From Saccoglossus kowalevskii (taxonomy: Eukaryota > Hemichordata > Enteropneusta > Harrimaniidae): DNA of 19,234 nucleotides. Location: assembly GCF_000003605.2 (NCBI RefSeq), contig NW_003114460.1:98921-118154 (forward strand), written 5' to 3'. A model generated the notes under the pieces. That model saw nothing but the letters and a program-made list of their open reading frames with translations, ran no database searches and was not told where the DNA came from. The position numbers and the translations under genes were made by a program. Shown here piece by piece: positions 9,569 to 19,234 of the stretch; the stretch's first letter is position 1; the number at the start of each line of letters is the position of its first letter.

Positions 9569-11206
9569 TCAATTTCCTTCATTTTCGTCTCTGTAGAACT
9601 TGGGAATGTATTTTCTCAGATACCTACATTCCTCAAGGCTATCTAGACTGTCTGGTCGTTCATTGTCGTTGTGGTCTTTTTGTCTCAGTTTCTCAAACTT
9701 CATAATATCCACAGTCCTTCCGTTTTTCATGAAAGTGTTCACAATCTTTTTTAACTGGGATGATGCATTTCTTTGCTCTACCCGATTTTCGGTGTGTCCT
9801 CCCAGTTTAAATTTCGATCGCACGGTATCCCACTTAGAACTTTGCCTAACGTCTATATTGCTACTAGCTGGAACGTTTTTGACTGACTCTTTCTCCGAAT
9901 CAGGCATTTTTTCTGTACACCCTCCCTATTCGGATCGATTTCCGCACTATATTCCACTTCGAGTTCATCCTCGGTGTGTTTGGGAATGTTTTCGGTACAA
10001 ACGCTGGTGACGGCATCGTCGTCTTCACGGACTTCCATTTTTGCAATCAGGGTCGATAAATCTTCTAGCGACGATGTCCGGCGAATGTAACGTTGACTTA
10101 AACGGTACGAGGATTCAGGGTCGACATCATCCACGTCGTGTTGTGTTTCTGGCCTCTCGCTTCTTGTGGTCAACATCAATGTTTCGGAGCTACGCGCACG
10201 AAGTAAAGGAGGTTTACCGCTTTTCGTTCGACGAGGCAGTAGCGGCGAGCGATTGGAAGTTCCTGTACTTTGCGGAGATGATAATTTTGTAGCCCACTGT
10301 TTCTGTCCGCCATTGGATTTCCCATTAAAATTCAAGCTAATCTGTTTAGCCTTCCTAGGTGGGATAGAACCGCAGTCATATTTCTGAAGACGCGACCGAG
10401 TTTGTGCGACTTGATTTAATGAGGAAACTTCTAAGAGCCTCGGTGAATCATTTCGTCGTTGTTGAATTCCGTGAATTAGTGTTGAGTCTGTCGTCATTGC
10501 TCTTTGCCGTGGACGTACAGTACTCACATCTTTTGACTCGAAGCCTGGTGTATTTGAAAGCAATTGCCAATGACCAACACGACGAGTCGGACGAGGAATC
10601 TGTAACGGCGACTCAACATGTAGAGATTTGACGCGCTGCAGTAGAGGGCTGTCAGATGGAGAACTCGTCGGAGAACTGCTTCCGCTCAACGATATATTAG
10701 AATTCTGTATCGTTGCCAGAGATGTTGGTACTGAGAAAGGGGGTTCGAGAGTTTTCTTCTCTTTAAGTGCCTGTAGTTGTAACTGCACCTGAGCAGCCTC
10801 TGCACTGATGGCAACAATTCTCCGATTCATTGGACTACCCAGAGGTGATGGTGAAAATGGATTCCCGAGTCACTCTTGTTATCGCTCATTTCAAATCGCA
10901 CCGACCGTGGCGTAGGTGGTGTTTCAGGCGGTGTGCTTTCCAGTTTTTGAACTGACTTACTCATTGTTGTTAGCGGAGAACTTGGTTCGCTGTCAGGCCT
11001 TCTTGGCACTCGATTGAGGACACTTCCAACAGGTCGCTGCAAGGTTGGACTTTGCGAGTGTGATCTCTCTTTCATTATTTTGATGTCCTTCAATTTCTTC
11101 TTCAGATCGCGACGTTCTTCGTTGTAGTCTTGTATCTTAATTCCATAATGTTTGTTCGACTTCCTGTTCGATTTGCTCGACAATTTCCCGATTTATTATG
11201 CTCCAT
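9569..11206 (-). CDS. CCDC190-like coiled-coil protein, tandem paralogue with frame breaks
   Basis: Coding sequence on the minus strand, readable almost throughout but split over frames. Segment 1 (about 11206-11140, from the ATG at 11206, MEHNKSGNCRANRTGSRTN) passes to segment 2 (to about 10866: coiled coil IQDYNEERRDLKKKLKDI, then Ser/Pro-rich PPETPPTPRSVRFEMSDNKS). Segment 3 runs from NPFSPSPLGSP through MNRRIVAIS to about 9912. Segment 4 runs from MPDSEKE to the stop at 9569. Each change needs one base more than is present. Two fall at short runs (GGG at about 10864 and A6 at 9907-9912). The first break lies around 11131-11145. The joined length would be about 546 residues. The middle is disordered, rich in R-x-x-S sites (RRTSS, RARSS, RRKS) and S-P sites. 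The C-terminal domain (W26 of segment 4 ... QLKKIVNTFMKNGRTVDI ... CRYLRKY) matches the neighbour at 15836-17320. No function is known to me. The breaks may be assembly errors or recent inactivation. Confidence 0.7.
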
Positions 11207-11263
11207 CTTGTTCAGATTCAAAGCAAACGGAATTCCATATCAATGTTTATCAAATGTCTCTGC

Positions 11264-11281
11264 AACAACAACAGGAGTAAT
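11264..11281 (-). other. Candidate 3' splice site before the broken paralogue
   Basis: On the minus strand the sequence CCTGTTGTTGTTGCAG precedes an AG about 55 bases upstream of the ATG at 11206. It is a good pyrimidine-rich acceptor, and all three frames just after it contain stops, so it would end a 5'-UTR intron. A matching donor was not fixed; 'ccggtaact' near 11680 is one weak option. Confidence 0.3.
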
Positions 11282-14231
11282 AATTATTAACTCGTCCGGT
11301 GCGAAACTCAGAGAACCAACTGTCCGAGTTCACGAGTGGGTCGTATTTAAGTTGAGGCGAACAATTGCAGAAACCATTTCATCCAGGTAAATACACTAAG
11401 TACACATAATATTTTAAAAGCACCCGGCTATTGCACCTGAATCGTGTTTTTGTATGAGATTCCCACCGATGTGTAAACAATGTAAGCTGAAACAAACCAC
11501 CTTGCCCGTTATGTTGTAAGTGAAACCATTATCCTCGTTCGCAAACACTCGTTCGGAGAAATCTGAGCTGAATTATACTGCATGTATATTTCAAATGACC
11601 ACGTTGCGTACGTGACATTTCATCAGTGTCAACCTACCTGTAATGTGTAATCGCATATATCCTTGCTATGTGTAAGTTACCGGTTTGGCGTAGTATTGCA
11701 AATCACTGCCGGCCGTCTTCACCATCAGTCATTACCACCAACAATTCAGCTTCGATCTGGTCCTGTCTCAACAAGTGAGCCTTGCTAGATCCTAGCAGAT
11801 TGGGGTAAGAAACAACTGTCATTAACGACTGTCAAAGCTTTTCGCACGTACTTGTGTAATGTAGCGGCAGTCAGTCATTTCAAGGTAACACTTACGTACT
11901 ATATGGCGTACGGCGGCTTCATTTACACTACTGCGAACCACACACACGTACCATACTCACACTGACTTGAACGACTGACTGTTTCGATCCTGTTATAATG
12001 GTTGTTTGGTATGTGCGGTAAAATCATGAGGGTGTTTACTTATGAAAAATTATCAACCATTTAGCTCAGTGAATATCATTCAGCTCCATTCATTCTATTT
12101 CCTTCACTGAAATCGATACTTGAAAACAACTGGAATTTAATACAGGTTTTGTATTAAATGCAGGGAGTCATGATGCAGGCAGATACATTGAATTTCGTTA
12201 GTTAATGGATCATGTTTTGTATGACAGGCCAAGTTAACGACACCCCCTTGTTATCGTAACAATAACCAACATCCTGGTTAATATGTTATATATCTGTTTT
12301 TGACTTGACAGTGTACACAATGCAAGCTAACGGTCAATGGTTTTATTTGTTTAAACCTTCATTTAAAAGTTGTCGTTTAACTTTCTAGAAATAATTTCCC
12401 ACTGTACGTCGACAGGTTATCAAATAAATAACAATGACAGACACCCAACCCAATGACTCACACTGATAATAAATTTATGTTCAAAGCATAACGGTTTAAG
12501 ACCGGAAGTTGTATTAAGCTACGAAATCTAAATATTGAAATGTGTATTTCCATTTGAAAGAATGAGGAATAAGTCGGGATATCGGCATTGTTTGCCTATG
12601 CGAATATTTACATGTAGAAACCGTGCTTTTATTGCCGATCACCCACACACTATTAGTCCGATGTACCTCTATGCCTACATATAATCCACGCCACAACAGT
12701 CCATTTATATATTTAGTAGTAATGCGATCAATATTAACCTGCATATTCAACGTTTACGCTTGCACACATTCGAATTTGTTTCTGCTTGAATACTATCTCA
12801 TAGAACATGGGGCACTTTGATATGGCATGTTGTATGGTTTTATTTTGATAATACTAATAAATAAACATGTTGTGAACATCGGGCCTTGTAATTCAAACCG
12901 CCTACCTTGCATACTAAGTTTGATGTGCACGTATTCGGGTGTAATGACTCTGATACGCTGTAAGAAATTCATAAATGCATTGACGTCATTCCGAAACAAA
13001 TCAATGAGTTGAATTGTAATTTAGGGTTAACGACTGAATAATTATTCAGAAAACGGTATTCTTGAGTTTGTGACCCAACCAAAACACTTGTTTAAAAATT
13101 GCGAATAAATCTTTGACTTCGTTATTGTGTACTAACACGGCTCCACGGGGGGGGGGGGGGCTGTTGATATTATAGATAAAACGCCATTTTTGTATTTCTG
13201 TTTACCAATATGTAATATGGTTGAATATCAGTAAAGTCACGTGAATGCCATATTATACAGCATACTGTATTAAACCCCGCTTTACGGATTAACAAGGTAA
13301 ACCATGTCGATTGCACATTACAATCTTTGTAGAATACGGTTCACATTTTGTTATGCCCACACTGAAATACCAACATGTCCAGAGGAGCGAATATTTTGTT
13401 TGGCACAGCATTGAAGCTGTTGAAGTACGAGGATAATAGAGTCGGCAGTACTGTTCTGTTTTGACCCGAGACTGCATCATTTGAAAAACAACTTTTATTG
13501 ATGTTCCTCGCTACATCAATATATATCACCTAAGCTGCAAACAGCATCTGAATTTCATTTATTACATTACTTCAATATTAAAAATTGATTTTTCCTCTAA
13601 TATAATCAGTAGCTTTCTATCAAGTCACCTGTTGTACGTTTCACTTTCTCTGAAGTAGAATGTTATTTGTCACCCGATAATCCAAGCACAAAGTCTCAGA
13701 ACAATAGACCAAGTCAAACACCACCTTGACCTTAAAGTCCCCAAACCACAATTCAAGGCCGAATTTGTGAAATTCCTTTTATTTGTCCCACTAAACTGAC
13801 GTGTATGTCCTTGCGTTAATATGAAATACTTCACCCGTGGTTACAGTGAATTATACTCTGTGGAACAAGTTTTAGACATAGTTGGCTTTCGATGGGGATT
13901 GTGGGATACCTCATTCATAGTACACACTGTGGTCGGGCGTGAGGGGCACTTGTCACAACTCTCAATTTCAGTGATATTGGTTTGTAGAGAGTTTATTTTC
14001 ACTGATTGCTGGTGAGCTGAATGTAATATATAAGAAAAAAGGTATACTCGCTAGATTTTAGTTTCAATGGATCATCCATTCAGCGAGAAAAAATATAGGA
14101 TTTTAGAATACTGCAAATCAACACTCTTGTGATTGTTGGTGTTTGGGTATAAGCAATGTCATAAGTAAGTATAAGTGGAAAGAATATGTGTGTTATCACC
14201 GGGATGCCGTTTTATTGTTAGCAAGTCATAC
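11282..14231. other. Spacer between the tandem paralogues, no supported gene
   Basis: Open frames here are short and of random composition. Local structures are a 9-base perfect hairpin TTTAATACA/TGTATTAAA (12136-12158) and a run of 14 G at 13147-13160. The stretch 11700-11790 is less AT-rich and on the plus strand carries donor-like sites (AAGTGAGC, GGGGTAAGA). It could be a UTR exon, but I cannot support one. Confidence 0.5.
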
Positions 14232-14401
14232 CTATACGAGTTTGCAGTATATACGTGCCTGGCGTCAGGAAAATTGTCATACATGTCGAGCATGGCGACC
14301 AATTGAACCATGGCGTCTTTTGCATTTGATACGGTGAACTGGGATAAGTGGTAAACGCGAGAGTAAACATTAGTAACGTCATCACTGACCGAGTCTTCTC
14401 T
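14232..14401 (-). CDS. Possible orphan coding exon, unrecognised
   Basis: The minus strand has an acceptor-like TTCACTGCAG directly before 14401 and a donor-like TATAG/GTATGA after 14232, giving a 170-base exon open in one frame with phase 0 in and phase 2 out. The 56 residues begin REDSVSDDVTNVYSRVYHLS and continue through QLVAMLDMYDNFPDARHVYT. The composition is protein-like, with many C-ending codons, and less AT-rich than the surroundings. I recognise no domain. If spliced to the acceptor at about 11264 the frame stops at once, so it does not simply extend the neighbouring paralogue. It may be chance. Confidence 0.25.
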
Positions 14402-14626
14402 CTGCAGTGAACAATGGCATCCGAAACAGAATTGCATTCCCGCATCTGGGGAATGTGTTTTTATGCAAATTGAAAATTGCGTATGTATGTGTCAAGTGTA
14501 CATCGATTCTGGTAACTAAGGCAACCGATTCTCACTACTCGTTGTTTGTCTAACACTGCTCTGAAACTATGTTTAATTTTCAAATTTCATTTTCGTTTTT
14601 ATTTAGATTCCACTTTTTAAAAATAA

Positions 14627-14707
14627 TTAGACTGTCGGCAGTCCTCAGGCCAAATTTTCTGATTTAATATACTAACAGATTAGGCCTGAGGACTGTCGAC
14701 ACTCTAA
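14627..14707. repeat. 81-bp near-perfect hairpin element
   Basis: Arm 14627-14651 (TTAGACTGTCGGCAGTCC then TCAGGCC) pairs with 14683-14707 at 23 of 25 positions around a 31-base AT-rich centre. The size and symmetry suggest a very short foldback/MITE remnant or a transcribed hairpin. No flanking target duplication is clear. Confidence 0.65.
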
Positions 14708-15835
14708 CAATAATCTCAGATCTCGTTTTGAATGTGTAAACTTGCTTACATTGTAAAATAGTTGATTACAATTCGGTTTTCAATACTCGAACACTTTGCT
14801 GCACCCATCGTATGCACATGGGAACATGACTTTGCGCTTACCCATGCCTTACAACACATGCATACAGCGAGAAAGGAAATATTACTATGTGTTATCTCGT
14901 GTACATAGATTACTCCGTCCTATGCAGTTAAATGTCACGTGCAAATACAATTTATTAATATACAATTTATTAATCGATCGGGGTACAATAATTACATGAA
15001 GATCTTGTGGTGGAAGAAGGGGTGCGATTGGGTTATTATAGATCCATTATAATACCTTGCTCTACAACGACGTGTTCTCATTAGTCGACCGGTATAACGT
15101 GCTATCCACAGTTACCAGACGATAACTTGGCAGTGTCTGTGGACAATGCACGAACAAGAAACATTCCCGTCATTGCCCTGTTATCGCACACTAATGGACA
15201 GCGCGTCGTCTTTATTCTCTAACAAATGTTTACTTCAACATATGCACGATTCCCAAACAGGCAGTTTCAATTAATTTAACAGATGGTTCGCAACGTAGTT
15301 ATTTGTGTTTTGTAATGTACTAGTGTCGAATATCCAGACTGTTTATTCGTTTCAAATTCCAAATTACCAATGTGATATGATGTGGTGTGATGCATTTCAT
15401 GAAATAAAAAATAAATGTGATAACGCTAACTGTTATTATATTAGCCTAGGTGCCGTCTATGATTGTGAAACTTTGAAAAATCTACAAAATAAAAACCTAG
15501 CGAATCAGTCTGAAGTGCTGTGGACAGGGCTTACCAACAGTCTGCGCGTGCGTATTTCCATGGTAATGTACTGACAGAAGTCATGGACACAGCCAATCAG
15601 TGATTACACGGAATTCTGTATCGACCACGTAGTTGCATAGTGGTTCATCAGGCCATTCTCGAGTGTACTCAGAATGGTCAGAATCCAAGCTATGGTCATA
15701 AGCACATTGTTAGTCGGTCAGCTTGATGATTCAGTAGTTACACAAGATGCGTCAACTGTATTGTCAATGTTTCAATTGTTAATCGATGGAAATTATTACC
15801 ACACAGTAATATATTAAACTGTGTTTTCACGTCAA
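14708..15835. other. Spacer downstream of the 494-aa gene, no supported gene
   Basis: It contains a short tandem direct repeat of ATACAATTTATTAAT (14945-14974 region) and a Cys-containing 89-codon frame at 15305-15574 that I do not credit. No canonical AATAAA was seen close behind the stop at 15836 on the minus strand; an AATATA variant lies within about 25 bases of the stop. Confidence 0.5.
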
Positions 15836-17320
15836 CTAATCTTTGCTGAACACCTCTGCAATTATGTCATGATCTCCATGCCTATATTGCCGCAGATATC
15901 GAATACCGCCGTAACTGTTCACCTCTTGGGTTTCACCCATCATTTTCTTGTATTCAATTATTTCCGCGGTCGTTCTGTGTTTTGCAAGTTCTTTGACAAG
16001 ACCTTTGAGCTGCACGCTGGGTCTTCTTCGTTTCAGACGCTCCTCTACGTTCGAACTCGATTGCTGCAATGTCTTTCGTAGTTTTTCCCATACCGTGGGC
16101 TCAGGTGTCACATCTTTCGAATCAACTCGTTCCCGAATTGAGCTATAGGGGCGGCTCGACGACGAATGCAGAGGTGTCCTCCTTCCAGATGACACCCTTT
16201 CTTGAAACACTGATATTGCAGAACGTCTTCCACTACTAGCGGTGTTTGTATCTATCAAGTTATTTGAACTATTGTACAGTGACGATGGGATCGATATCTG
16301 TCCATGCGCCCTAGTCATAGAATTAATGGTTAGCATCGGGGTGGGCCACCTTTCTTCACCTTCACTATCGTCGCGCTCTGCATTGTTTTGACGGATTCTA
16401 CTAAAACGAGTTGAATCAAGTGGCCGAGTGATATTAGTCGTAAACGTGCCATTAGAAGGGAGGTGTGAATCTTGAAAACTTTCCTTTGAATCGGTTTCTA
16501 CATATTCAAACTCGCTGTGAGCAAGTCCAAGTTCCCGTATATATCTTTCTACAGTTCGGTTAACTTCGTCAAAAATATCTTCATCTTTTTCAATTCGACC
16601 AACACGTGTGACTCTGTTCAATCTCCCGGGAATTGGATTACGCTGCGATGGCATGTTTTGATTGGTCCACATTCTGTTCCCATATGTTAGACTACTCTGT
16701 TCGTCCAACGGAGGAAATTTAGTATCTTTCATTGGAGAACTTCCGTCAATAACTGAAAAAATCGCAGCTGGCATTTTTTTCCGATTTGATTCTTTGGTCT
16801 GAATATTCTGTGTATTGCGTGCTCTTTTTTGCATCTCGTATTTGTGAACTCTATTCCTCGCTTCTTTCACAGTCTGTGAAATTCTCATGCTCTCATGTCC
16901 TCGCGTGTCCATATTGTTCACGGTTTGTTCGTCCCATTTCTCGCTTTCTCCCATTTCGCGTATACGTTGCATCTCTTCCCGATAGAACGCTTCTCTCGCC
17001 GTTTCTGTGGTGTCCCCTCGATATACGCCCGAAAGTGGCGATTCGACGCCAATGTGTAGCAGTTTCTTTCCATGCCCTTGAGGAGAATCCACACCATCGT
17101 CTGTGTTGACCAGCTTCAGCAACTCTCGCTTCAATAACCGCTGTTCATTTTCATAAAAACTCATTTTCTTCAAAAAATCTTTTTGCAGTCTTGCGTATTT
17201 TACCTGCAGTTTAAGGGAACATGATTTATTTCGCTGTCTCACGTGACCGTTAACCTCTGTTCGTCTACAAATCACTTGAGCGACCTGGGAAACACTAGCA
17301 GAATCGTGTAGCCGTCTCAT
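15836..17320 (-). CDS. CCDC190-like coiled-coil protein, 494 aa, intact
   Basis: A single uninterrupted frame from an ATG at 17320 to TAG at 15836. Residues about 38-72 form a coiled coil (QKDFLKKMSFYENEQRLLKR then ELLKL) resembling the N-terminal region I recall of the CCDC190 family (Y-x-x-E-Q-R-x-L-x-K-E-L). A second charged helix is at about 106-128. Residues 140-400 are low-complexity and basic/Ser-rich, with R-x-x-S and S-P sites. A C-terminal domain at 410-480 (W411, QLKGLV at 437, IRYLRQY at 473) aligns with the gene at 9569-11206, spacing nearly unchanged. There is no signal peptide or membrane segment; it is probably intracellular. An alternative 5' end is possible: TTCCCTTAAACTGCAG just before Val40 is acceptor-like, so the first 39 residues could be fortuitous. 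Molecular role unknown. Confidence 0.85.
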   Translation of the reverse strand: MRRLHDSASVSQVAQVICRRTEVNGHVRQRNKSCSLKLQVKYARLQKDFLKKMSFYENEQRLLKRELLKLVNTDDGVDSPQGHGKKLLHIGVESPLSGVYRGDTTETAREAFYREEMQRIREMGESEKWDEQTVNNMDTRGHESMRISQTVKEARNRVHKYEMQKRARNTQNIQTKESNRKKMPAAIFSVIDGSSPMKDTKFPPLDEQSSLTYGNRMWTNQNMPSQRNPIPGRLNRVTRVGRIEKDEDIFDEVNRTVERYIRELGLAHSEFEYVETDSKESFQDSHLPSNGTFTTNITRPLDSTRFSRIRQNNAERDDSEGEERWPTPMLTINSMTRAHGQISIPSSLYNSSNNLIDTNTASSGRRSAISVFQERVSSGRRTPLHSSSSRPYSSIRERVDSKDVTPEPTVWEKLRKTLQQSSSNVEERLKRRRPSVQLKGLVKELAKHRTTAEIIEYKKMMGETQEVNSYGGIRYLRQYRHGDHDIIAEVFSKD

Positions 17321-17428
17321 CTTTGTAAAGTTTGTCCGGTCGATATATCTCTTACCAACGTTGAGTTGAAACGACTCTCGGCAAATGTTGCGTTGTTAGC
17401 GACGTCGCCGTGACCGTGATGATTACGG

Positions 17429-17435
17429 TTATATA
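17429..17435 (-). promoter_or_regulatory. TATA-like box upstream of the 494-aa gene
   Basis: TATATAA on the minus strand, about 110 bases before the ATG at 17320. A start site 25-30 bases downstream would leave a 5'-UTR of about 80 bases. An in-frame TAA near 17393-17395 limits upstream extension of the coding frame. A GGTAAGAG near 17350 is donor-like and could mark a 5'-UTR intron instead. AT-rich DNA gives many such boxes. Confidence 0.3.
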
Positions 17436-18227
17436 TTTTTCCGTTGCTCAGTGCGATGGAAAGTGTTTACCAGCTAACATATTGACGCCCTTATAAGTAT
17501 GCGTTCATGTTGAATATCAACTACTAATCAATCAATTATCGACTAGCACATGACCGCTATCCAAATATATACACTCGTATAATTGACGTTTTTACAACTA
17601 ATCATGACAAGAACTTGTTTGCACACCTCAACAGTGTTAAGTATTTATAACCATGTCACGATTACGACCAAAGTGGTGAATTGAATTTTGTATGTATGTT
17701 TGCCGAACACCCGGACGCCTTCTCTCTCAGATATAACTTATTTGTTCAAATTTCCCCTATGAGACTAAGTCATGTCAAAACCTACACCTTTTCCTGACTT
17801 TCCCGGATTTGATTTTAACCCACTCTGTTTAGATAATCCGTTAAACATTCTCTCTTTGTTTCCTTAACTCACAACTAAGTCAATGTTATTCAAGTCGTTT
17901 CGACTTTCTCAACTTTCAATCATTTTTTTTTTATTCGGCACAAAGAGAGTGTAAACACCCGTCACAAATCGATGTTTACAACGTTGTCTGTATGGCAGTG
18001 ATATATTGGCCGGGCATTATGGGTAATGACAGCTCGATCGGTCTAATTCACCTATTCACATCGGTACTTGACCATAACAATGGGAGTTATAAGTCATGGC
18101 AATGTGTATAATTGTGACAACCAACAAATGCTCGCGGAATGAGGTAATAATTAATATTTTTTTTTATATTTTTTTCTGTCAAGTCAGACTTTTTCGTCAC
18201 TCACTCACTAGCAAATTTGAAAACGAT

Positions 18228-18238
18228 AGAGGGCGCTA
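18228..18238 (+). promoter_or_regulatory. CTCF-core-like motif AGAGGGCGCTA
   Basis: Exact fit to the AGRKGGCGCTA core half of CTCF. The upstream half of the motif is weak here. It could equally be a transposon terminus, since GAGGGCGC ends are common in invertebrate MITEs. Confidence 0.25.
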
Positions 18239-18401
18239 TGAATAATTATTGATATTTTCACATGACTGTATTTACACAACCGTAACCAGTATCACGTAAT
18301 GCACACCACAACGCAAATATTGGCATTTTAAAATCTTCTTTTGTTTATTTCCACTATTGCTGTACTAACAACATTTTTGCCGTTGACCGTGGTACAAAGC
18401 T

Positions 18402-18421
18402 CTGTTACTCATGAGTAACAG
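18402..18421. repeat. Perfect 20-bp palindrome
   Basis: CTGTTACTCATGAGTAACAG reads the same on both strands. It holds two TGAGTAA halves back to back, similar to bZIP half-sites. No gene lies close by in the window. Confidence 0.6.
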
Positions 18422-18569
18422 TTTAATTTTTAATTGCAATATTTTGGTTGAATATTTTTATTTTTAATTTATACGCTTTGTGTATGAAGGGGAAACCACT
18501 GATGTTTTTTAACATGTTAAGGACCAAAAAAGCATTGATAATATTGTAAATCCACTTTTTGAGGTATAC

Positions 18570-18579
18570 AGAGGGCGCT
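18570..18579 (+). promoter_or_regulatory. CTCF-core-like motif AGAGGGCGCT
   Basis: Same core as 18228-18238 and same orientation, about 340 bases further on, followed by CpG-containing sequence (CACGCGGACCGCCG). Motif match only. Confidence 0.25.
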
Positions 18580-19234
18580 CACGCGGACCGCCGAGTGTGA
18601 TAATATACTAGTACGTTAAAACACCCAGTTATTGACAATACATGTACTGTGCGAAGTATCATTAAAAGAACAAATCAAGGCCAGAATTAGACGAGCTCGG
18701 AAGTCTAATTATTTGTTTTTCAAAAATGTAAAAAAAGGAGTTAAACGAAATCTCTGAAAATATAAAAGCGAAACAAATAGAATGATTTTAGTGTTATTTT
18801 ATTGATATCTAAACAAATAAAAGATGGATTTTCAATAAGTTTATAGAAGGTATTGACTTTGAAACATGGCTGTCGAAGTCTTGGAGAAGTCTGGGTCGCA
18901 TTGCCATAGAAACAAGAATGTTTATTCTTTGCCAAATAACTAAAAAAAGAAACGACAAATTTTCCTAATTATTTAGAATGTGTTGACACCATCCAGAAAC
19001 TAATCGAGTAGATGATCTAGGGCGGAGATTTGTTTTCTCAGGGTGCCATTTAGTTTAGTTTGAGTTGTCACGGTGTTGACCACTCATTGTTTTAGTTACT
19101 CAAAATTTATTCACTGTTTAAAATATACGGATTAAGTTATAAATAATGTATATTATCGTATTTATGAGATATCGGAAACTGTACTCGGATATTGTATGTT
19201 ATAAAACACGGAATGATTACTAGCAATATCCGAA

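Larger units (their letters stand above)
17440..19234. other. AT-rich right flank without supported genes
   Basis: No exon, RNA gene or element with recognisable termini was found. It contains the two AGAGGGCGCT motifs and the palindrome listed separately, plus poly-T tracts at about 17921-17933 and 18160-18176. Confidence 0.55.

Noticed and set aside
9600-10631. Plus-strand open frames of 75-136 codons opposite the paralogue
   Set aside because: They are antisense shadows of the minus-strand coding sequence, which has the homologous partner and coherent composition.
13147-13160. Run of 14 G, considered as a quadruplex or regulatory signal
   Set aside because: A lone homopolymer without further G-tracts or gene context; its length may not be reliable in the assembly.
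15305-15574. 89-codon plus-strand frame with several Cys residues
   Set aside because: It is AT-rich, lacks a recognisable signal peptide or Cys pattern, and has no splice or promoter support. It is probably chance.
16786-17109. 107-codon plus-strand frame opposite the 494-aa gene
   Set aside because: It is an antisense shadow inside a clearly supported minus-strand gene.

Overview
The window looks like AT-rich, repeat-loaded animal nuclear DNA, probably from a marine invertebrate. Coding sequence is sparse, open frames are flanked by splice-like signals, and there are remains of a LINE, a Mutator-domain protein, a Harbinger-type MITE and other terminal-inverted-repeat elements. I cannot name the species. 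A hemichordate, echinoderm or lancelet type genome is possible, but that is a guess.

Left part (about 1-8900): this is mostly decayed mobile DNA. Two copies of the same roughly 1.8-2.8 kb block lie in direct orientation (block A about 178-3005, block B about 5841-7632). Both carry the same broken stretch of a LINE polyprotein (the Trp-Phe-x-x-x-Cys linker between endonuclease and reverse transcriptase) and two paired CTCF-like motifs. Block A is longer mainly because it holds extra DNA. One extra piece is a clean 641-bp inverted-repeat element at 2274-2914, for which block B keeps the empty target site. Between the blocks lies the 5' part of a gene for a Mutator-like transposase-domain protein (4807-5247).

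Middle (8930-9397): a 468-bp Tourist/PIF-Harbinger-like MITE with TAA target duplications.

Right part (9569-17320): two minus-strand protein genes in tandem form the real coding content. The downstream one (15836-17320, 494 aa) is a clean single open frame. The other (about 9569-11206) is open along its whole length but split over three reading frames by single-base deficits, at least two of them at homopolymer runs. The two proteins share an N-terminal coiled coil with a FYENEQRLLKREL / DYNEERRDLKKKL signature and a C-terminal domain (W-[ED]...QLK...RYLR[QK]Y), joined by a long disordered Ser/Arg/Pro-rich middle. They are therefore divergent tandem paralogues. The coiled coil resembles the CCDC190 family; otherwise I do not recognise them. 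A possible orphan exon (14232-14401, minus) lies between them. The right flank (17440-19234) holds no gene I can support, only a TATA-like promoter candidate, two more CTCF-like motifs and a perfect palindrome.
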